From NCBI GenBank assembly GCA_900546355.1, contig URCM01000095.1:1-11840 (forward strand): a stretch of 11,840 nucleotides of DNA, written 5' to 3'. The notes beneath the pieces were generated by a model. It made no database searches. It was not told where the DNA came from and saw nothing but the letters and a program-made list of their open reading frames with translations. Shown here one piece after another: positions 9,083-11,840 of the stretch (the first letter of the stretch is position 1; each line of letters opens with the position of its first letter). The translations under genes were made by a program, and so were the position numbers. The stretch is from an uncultured Bacteroides sp. GTDB lineage: Bacteria > Bacteroidota > Bacteroidia > Bacteroidales > Bacteroidaceae.

Positions 9083-9125
9083 ACGCTTGTTTGGATTAAA
9101 TATGTATTTTTGATGAATCAATGCG

Positions 9126-9162
9126 CAAAGTTACACAATTACCTTGGAATAACCGAACAAAA
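9126..9162 (-). promoter_or_regulatory. purL promoter, Bacteroides type
   Basis: On the minus strand 9133-9126 reads TAACTTTG, an exact match to the Bacteroides -7 consensus TAnnTTTG. Upstream, 9162-9153 reads TTTTGTTCGG, which can supply the weaker -33 element; TTCGG is 19 nt from the -7 box and TTTTG 24 nt. The start of transcription would fall near 9121-9119, giving a leader of about 40 nt to the purL ATG at 9082. Strong for the -7 box, weaker for the -33 box. Confidence 0.7.
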
Positions 9163-9266
9163 TCAGGAAAATCCGTATCAAGCGTTTTTGCATAGATGAA
9201 TTACAGAAATTGTACCTATTTTACGGATTGGGGCTTTCGGCGCATACGACTTATGGATAATTTGCT

Positions 9267-9274
9267 TACATTTG
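9267..9274 (+). promoter_or_regulatory. Candidate -7 box for the AraC-family gene
   Basis: TACATTTG fits TAnnTTTG exactly and lies 29 nt before the preferred ATG at 9304. I see no convincing -33 TTTG at the normal distance, so it could be chance in an AT-rich stretch. Another TTTTTG-rich stretch lies just before the upstream ATG at 9196 and would favour the longer protein. Confidence 0.35.
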
Positions 9275-9303
9275 CTTCGGACATTAAAAAAACACGTGGC
9301 TTT

Positions 9304-10206
9304 ATGGACGAGATTATCAAGATGGATTCGGTAGATAAATACAACAAGCTTTTCGGATTAGAAACGTTACACCCGTTGGTGAGCGTCATCGATTTATCGG
9401 AAGCGGCTTCATATCCTACGCATTTCACCATTAATTATGGCGTATATGCCCTTTTCCTGAAAGACACCTTATGTGGAGACATCCGTTATGGCAAGCAGAC
9501 GTATGATTATCAGGAAGGTACCGTGGTCAGTTTCGCGCCCGGACAGGTAGTGGAAACGGTATTGGCTCCGGGGGTAAAGCCGAAAGCGCAAGGGGTTTTG
9601 TTCCATCCCGATTTGATAAAAGGTACATCGCTGGGAGCGGAAATCAAGTCGTATTCTTTCTTTTCGTATAAATCGAACGAAGCGCTTCATCTTTCAGAAG
9701 AAGAAAAAGGCATCTTCCTCGATTGCTTGGCAAAAATCAAGATGGAATTGGCGCATTCGATAGACCGGCTCAGCAAACGCTTGATAGCAAGGAATATCCA
9801 GCTGCTATTGGATTATTGCATGCGTTTCTACGAACGCCAGTTCAACACCCGTGCTTCAGCCAACCGGGATGTGCTGAGTAAATTCGAAGCATTGCTCGAC
9901 GCTTATTTCCAGGGAGACACACCTCAGACCGAAGGACTTCCTACCGTGAAGTATTTTGCCGACCAAGTCTTTCTCTCGCCCAATTATTTCGGAGACCTGA
10001 TTAAGAAAGAGACGGGGAAGACCCCTCAAGAATATATCCAAAACAAACTGATTGATACCGCCAAGGAGATGATAGCAGGTACCGACAAGACCATCACCCA
10101 GATTGCTTACGACTTGGGGTTCCAGTATTCGCAACATTTCAACCGCATCTTTAAGAAGAACGTCGGATATACCCCCAATGAGTACCGCAGGCTTCAGACG
10201 GCATAG
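9304..10206 (+). CDS. AraC-family transcriptional regulator
   Basis: DNA-binding regulator of 300 residues from the ATG at 9304. The N-terminal part (about 15-140) looks like the small beta-barrel ligand domain of AraC-type regulators (HPLVSVIDLSEA, then ISFAPGQ-like turns such as VVSFAPGQVV). The C-terminal part (about 205-297) holds the two helix-turn-helix units: TVKYFADQVFLSPNYFGDLIKK, then TITQIAYDLGFQYSQHFNRIFKK, ending GYTPNEYRR. The frame is open upstream to ATGs at 9196 and 9253. I chose 9304 because relatives of this type, as I remember them, begin just before the segment DSVDKYNKLFGLETLHPLVSV, and the extra 36 residues look unlike the domain; a TAnnTTTG box also lies inside that extension. 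It is divergent from purL. Target genes cannot be told from sequence; the following LysE-family gene is the nearest candidate. Confidence 0.93.
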   Translation: MDEIIKMDSVDKYNKLFGLETLHPLVSVIDLSEAASYPTHFTINYGVYALFLKDTLCGDIRYGKQTYDYQEGTVVSFAPGQVVETVLAPGVKPKAQGVLFHPDLIKGTSLGAEIKSYSFFSYKSNEALHLSEEEKGIFLDCLAKIKMELAHSIDRLSKRLIARNIQLLLDYCMRFYERQFNTRASANRDVLSKFEALLDAYFQGDTPQTEGLPTVKYFADQVFLSPNYFGDLIKKETGKTPQEYIQNKLIDTAKEMIAGTDKTITQIAYDLGFQYSQHFNRIFKKNVGYTPNEYRRLQTA

Positions 10207-10375
10207 GAGATGTGTTTGTTCGTCCTTTCATCAGAACTGTGTCTGGATGGGCTTGTCTGCATAAGGCTTTCCAAGTAGTTGCCTGGTGAAATCCATCTAT
10301 ATGCGGTTGTAAAGGCAAGTATGTATGACAATCCTGTCCAATGATTCTGCCCCCTTTTTGATATTAGCGGGGAAA

Positions 10376-10410
10376 TTTGTAGGTAATCTCGCAAAAAAGT
10401 AGCATCTTTG
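10376..10410 (+). promoter_or_regulatory. Promoter of the LysE-family / DUF4924 operon
   Basis: TTTG at 10376-10379 is followed by CATCTTTG at 10403-10410, one mismatch from TAnnTTTG; the spacer is 23 nt, slightly long. Transcription would begin close to the ATG at 10415, making the message nearly leaderless. The 208-nt gap after the AraC-family gene otherwise shows no clear terminator or small gene. Confidence 0.55.
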
Positions 10411-10414
10411 CACT

Positions 10415-11074
10415 ATGAATTGGATAGAACAGGTTACGATACTGGATTTGCTGGTGAAAGGGTTCATCGTAGGAGTGGTGGTTTCCGCCCCTTTGGGACC
10501 TGTGGGCGTGCTTTGCATTCAACGCACATTGAACAAAGGGCGCTGGTTCGGCTTTGTTACCGGACTGGGCGCGGCGTTGAGCGACATTTGCTATGCCTTG
10601 CTTACAGGTTACGGCATGAGTTTTATGGATGAACTTATCTTGAAGCATCAGGTTTTCTTGCAGGTAGTAGGAAGCATCATGTTGCTTGCTTTCGGCATAT
10701 ATACGTTCCGGAGCAATCCGGTGCGGGCGCTTCGGCCTTCATCGGGAAAGCGGGGGACATATCTGCATAATTTTGTTACCGCTTTTTTCGTCACATTCTC
10801 CAATCCGTTAATCATCTTTTTATTTATCGGGCTCTTTGCGCGCTTTTCCTTTGTGATGCCCGGCAGTCCTATCGGCTTTCAGCTGGTAGGTTATTTGGCC
10901 ATCATCATGGGAGCCGTCAGCTGGTGGTTCAGCATTACATATTTTGTCAATAAGGTACGTGCGCGATTCAATGTGCGGGGCATTTGGATGCTGAACCGCA
11001 TCATCGGCGTAGTAGTGATTATCGCCGCGATAGTAGGGTTCATATTGGCTTCGATAGGAAAATCATTATCTTGA
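10415..11074 (+). CDS. LysE/RhtB-family exporter (translocator)
   Basis: Inner-membrane protein of 219 residues. LysE-family proteins export amino acids or related small molecules. About six hydrophobic segments can be seen near residues 12-36, 43-67, 79-98, 118-145, 153-178 and 192-214. The family signature SAPLGPVGVLCIQRTLNKGR sits in the first helix and following loop (about 24-43), and the mid-protein TFSNPLIIFLFIGL motif at about 127-140. The ATG at 10415 is the only good start because the first helix follows at once, and it lies only 4 nt after the TTTG of a promoter -7 box, so the mRNA may be almost leaderless. The downstream DUF4924 gene begins 4 nt after this stop, so the two are probably translated together. 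The Bacteroidales branch of the family has no proven substrate that I know of. Confidence 0.93.
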   Translation: MNWIEQVTILDLLVKGFIVGVVVSAPLGPVGVLCIQRTLNKGRWFGFVTGLGAALSDICYALLTGYGMSFMDELILKHQVFLQVVGSIMLLAFGIYTFRSNPVRALRPSSGKRGTYLHNFVTAFFVTFSNPLIIFLFIGLFARFSFVMPGSPIGFQLVGYLAIIMGAVSWWFSITYFVNKVRARFNVRGIWMLNRIIGVVVIIAAIVGFILASIGKSLS

Positions 11075-11078
11075 ATTT

Positions 11079-11627
11079 ATGTATATTTCCAGACAATTGA
11101 AACAACAGAATATAGCGGAATACCTGCTTTATATGTGGCAGGTAGAGGATTTGGTCCGTGCCAACGGGTGCGACCTCGAAAAGATAAAACACAATGTGGT
11201 TGACGCTTATCCTTCGCTGACCGCGGAACAGAAAAAAGAACTGGTGCAATGGTACGAAGACTTGATTGGCATGATGCGCGATGAGGGTGTCATGCAGAAA
11301 GGGCATCTGCAAATCAACAAGAACATCATTGTCTGGCTGACCGACTTGCACCTGCGCCTGCTCCGTTCGCCCAAGTTCCCATATTACAGCGCGGCTTATT
11401 ATAAGGCTCTGCCTTTTATCGTAGAACTCCGGGCAAAAGGTGCCGGCAAAGACGTACCCGAGTTGGAAACATGCTTCGATGCGATGTATGGTGTGTTGAT
11501 GCTGAAATTACAGAAAAAGGAAATAAGCGAGGGTACGCGGAAGGCTGTTCAGGTAATCGGCGATTTGCTGGCAATGCTGGCTGGTTATTATATAAAGGAT
11601 AAAAAAGGAGAATTGGATTTGGAATAA
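11079..11627 (+). CDS. DUF4924 family protein
   Basis: Soluble, mainly helical protein of 182 residues without signal peptide or membrane segments. I recognise the opening NIAEYLLYMWQVEDLVRAN (about 11-29) as that of the DUF4924 family, found mainly in Bacteroidetes and without assigned function. Other notable stretches are NIIVWLTDLHLRLLRS (about 82-97), with an aromatic-rich FPYYSAAYY (about 100-108), and FDAMYGVLMLKLQKKEIS (about 133-150). The C-terminus is highly charged (KDKKGELDLE). No metal-binding or catalytic triad is evident. The ATG is 4 nt after the LysE-family stop, with only ATTT between, which points to a shared transcript and possibly translational coupling. A role linked to the exporter is inference only. 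Confidence 0.85.
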   Translation: MYISRQLKQQNIAEYLLYMWQVEDLVRANGCDLEKIKHNVVDAYPSLTAEQKKELVQWYEDLIGMMRDEGVMQKGHLQINKNIIVWLTDLHLRLLRSPKFPYYSAAYYKALPFIVELRAKGAGKDVPELETCFDAMYGVLMLKLQKKEISEGTRKAVQVIGDLLAMLAGYYIKDKKGELDLE

Positions 11628-11662
11628 CGATGAATGACGTTCATAGAAATTACGGACGAAAG

Positions 11663-11693
11663 TTTCACAAATAGGGACTTTTCGCTATCTTTG
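11663..11693 (+). promoter_or_regulatory. Bacteroides-type promoter pointing out of the window
   Basis: TATCTTTG at 11686-11693 is an exact and typical -7 box. TTTC at 11663-11666 stands 19 nt upstream and can serve as the -33 element. Transcription would begin near 11698-11700. No start codon closely follows it; the first ATG opening a frame to the window end is at 11817, so the product is either a long leader or a small RNA. Confidence 0.65.
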
Positions 11694-11695
11694 CG

Positions 11696-11772
11696 GCGTC
11701 AATCTGAATTCTGGTACTGAAAAGGGTCGCTGGACGAACGAAAGAGTTTTCACGTGGATTACCCAAAGACGC
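11696..11772 (+). ncRNA. Possible small structured RNA or structured leader
   Basis: Just after the promoter at 11663-11693 the sequence can form nested pairings: GCGTC (11696-11700) with GACGC (11768-11772), GGTA (11713-11716) with TACC (11760-11763), and TGAAAA (11718-11723) with TTTTCA (11747-11752), around a 23-nt apical region. A CACGTG palindrome lies at 11751-11756. I do not recognise a known RNA family. The outer stem begins at or slightly before the expected transcription start, which weakens the case, and no intrinsic terminator follows. Confidence 0.25.
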
Positions 11773-11790
11773 AATGCTAAGAACATTTTA

Positions 11791-11808
11791 AGAAGCTGTT
11801 TTGAATTT
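11791..11808 (+). repeat. 18-bp repeat, right copy
   Basis: AGAAGCTGTTTTGAATTT, exact inverted counterpart of 33-50. It lies 163 nt after the DUF4924 stop and reads outward from the window. It is followed by a small ATCG/CGAT palindrome at 11809-11818 and later a GTTTTTG run; the left copy also has a GTTTTT run on its outward side, though at a different distance. Confidence 0.6.
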
Positions 11809-11840
11809 ATCGTGCGATGATTTGGGATGAGTTTTTGAGG

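Noticed and set aside
9083..9125. Purine riboswitch or PurR-like leader upstream of purL
   Set aside because: The predicted leader is only about 40 nt and contains no aptamer-like pairing, so there is no room for one.
10207..10414. Small gene or terminator between the AraC-family gene and the exporter
   Set aside because: Only short weak complementarities and antisense open frames; nothing beyond the promoter at the right end is supportable.
33..11808. Composite transposon bounded by the 18-bp inverted repeat
   Set aside because: No transposase or integrase gene, the contents include essential-type purL, and no target-site duplication can be seen around the repeats.
11817..11840. Start of a new gene (M-I-W-D-E-F-L-R) at the right edge
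   Set aside because: Only eight codons are visible and they fall beside the dispersed repeat; there is not enough to support a coding call.

Overview
The window looks like ordinary chromosome from a gut-type Bacteroidales bacterium (Bacteroides, Phocaeicola or a close relative). Three things suggest this: a hybrid two-component system that joins sensor, kinase, receiver and AraC-type DNA-binding domain in one protein; a DUF4924-type protein, a family I know mainly from Bacteroidetes; and promoter elements matching the Bacteroides -7 consensus TAnnTTTG instead of the sigma70 -10 box. No rRNA, tRNA, CRISPR array, transposase, integrase or phage gene is visible.

Left part, read on the minus strand (9082 down to 50): purL (complete phosphoribosylformylglycinamidine synthase, 5381-9082), then a hybrid two-component sensor/regulator (1299-5273), then two adjacent half-size chromate-transporter (CHR family) genes (694-1233 and 50-616). 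purL has its own promoter at 9126-9162. A long imperfect hairpin lies between purL and the hybrid regulator, and a short hairpin followed by an A-rich leader lies between the regulator and the first CHR gene. No polysaccharide-utilisation genes are visible beside the hybrid regulator, which is unusual for this family. The CHR pair is its only same-strand downstream neighbour inside the window.

Right part, read on the plus strand (9304 to 11627): an AraC-family regulator divergent from purL, a 208-nt gap containing a promoter, then a LysE-family exporter and a DUF4924 protein separated by 4 nt, probably one operon. After this pair, a good Bacteroides-type promoter at 11663-11693 points out of the window, and the sequence after it could fold. 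No complete gene follows it.

The two edges share an exact 18-bp inverted repeat (33-50 and 11791-11808), each copy reading outward from the window. This suggests a dispersed repeat family. The window encloses housekeeping and regulatory genes, so I do not read it as a transposon. I found no convincing new multi-gene system. The most interesting items are the orphan hybrid regulator next to a CHR pair, the purL/regulator intergenic hairpin, the edge repeat, and a possible small structured RNA at the right end.
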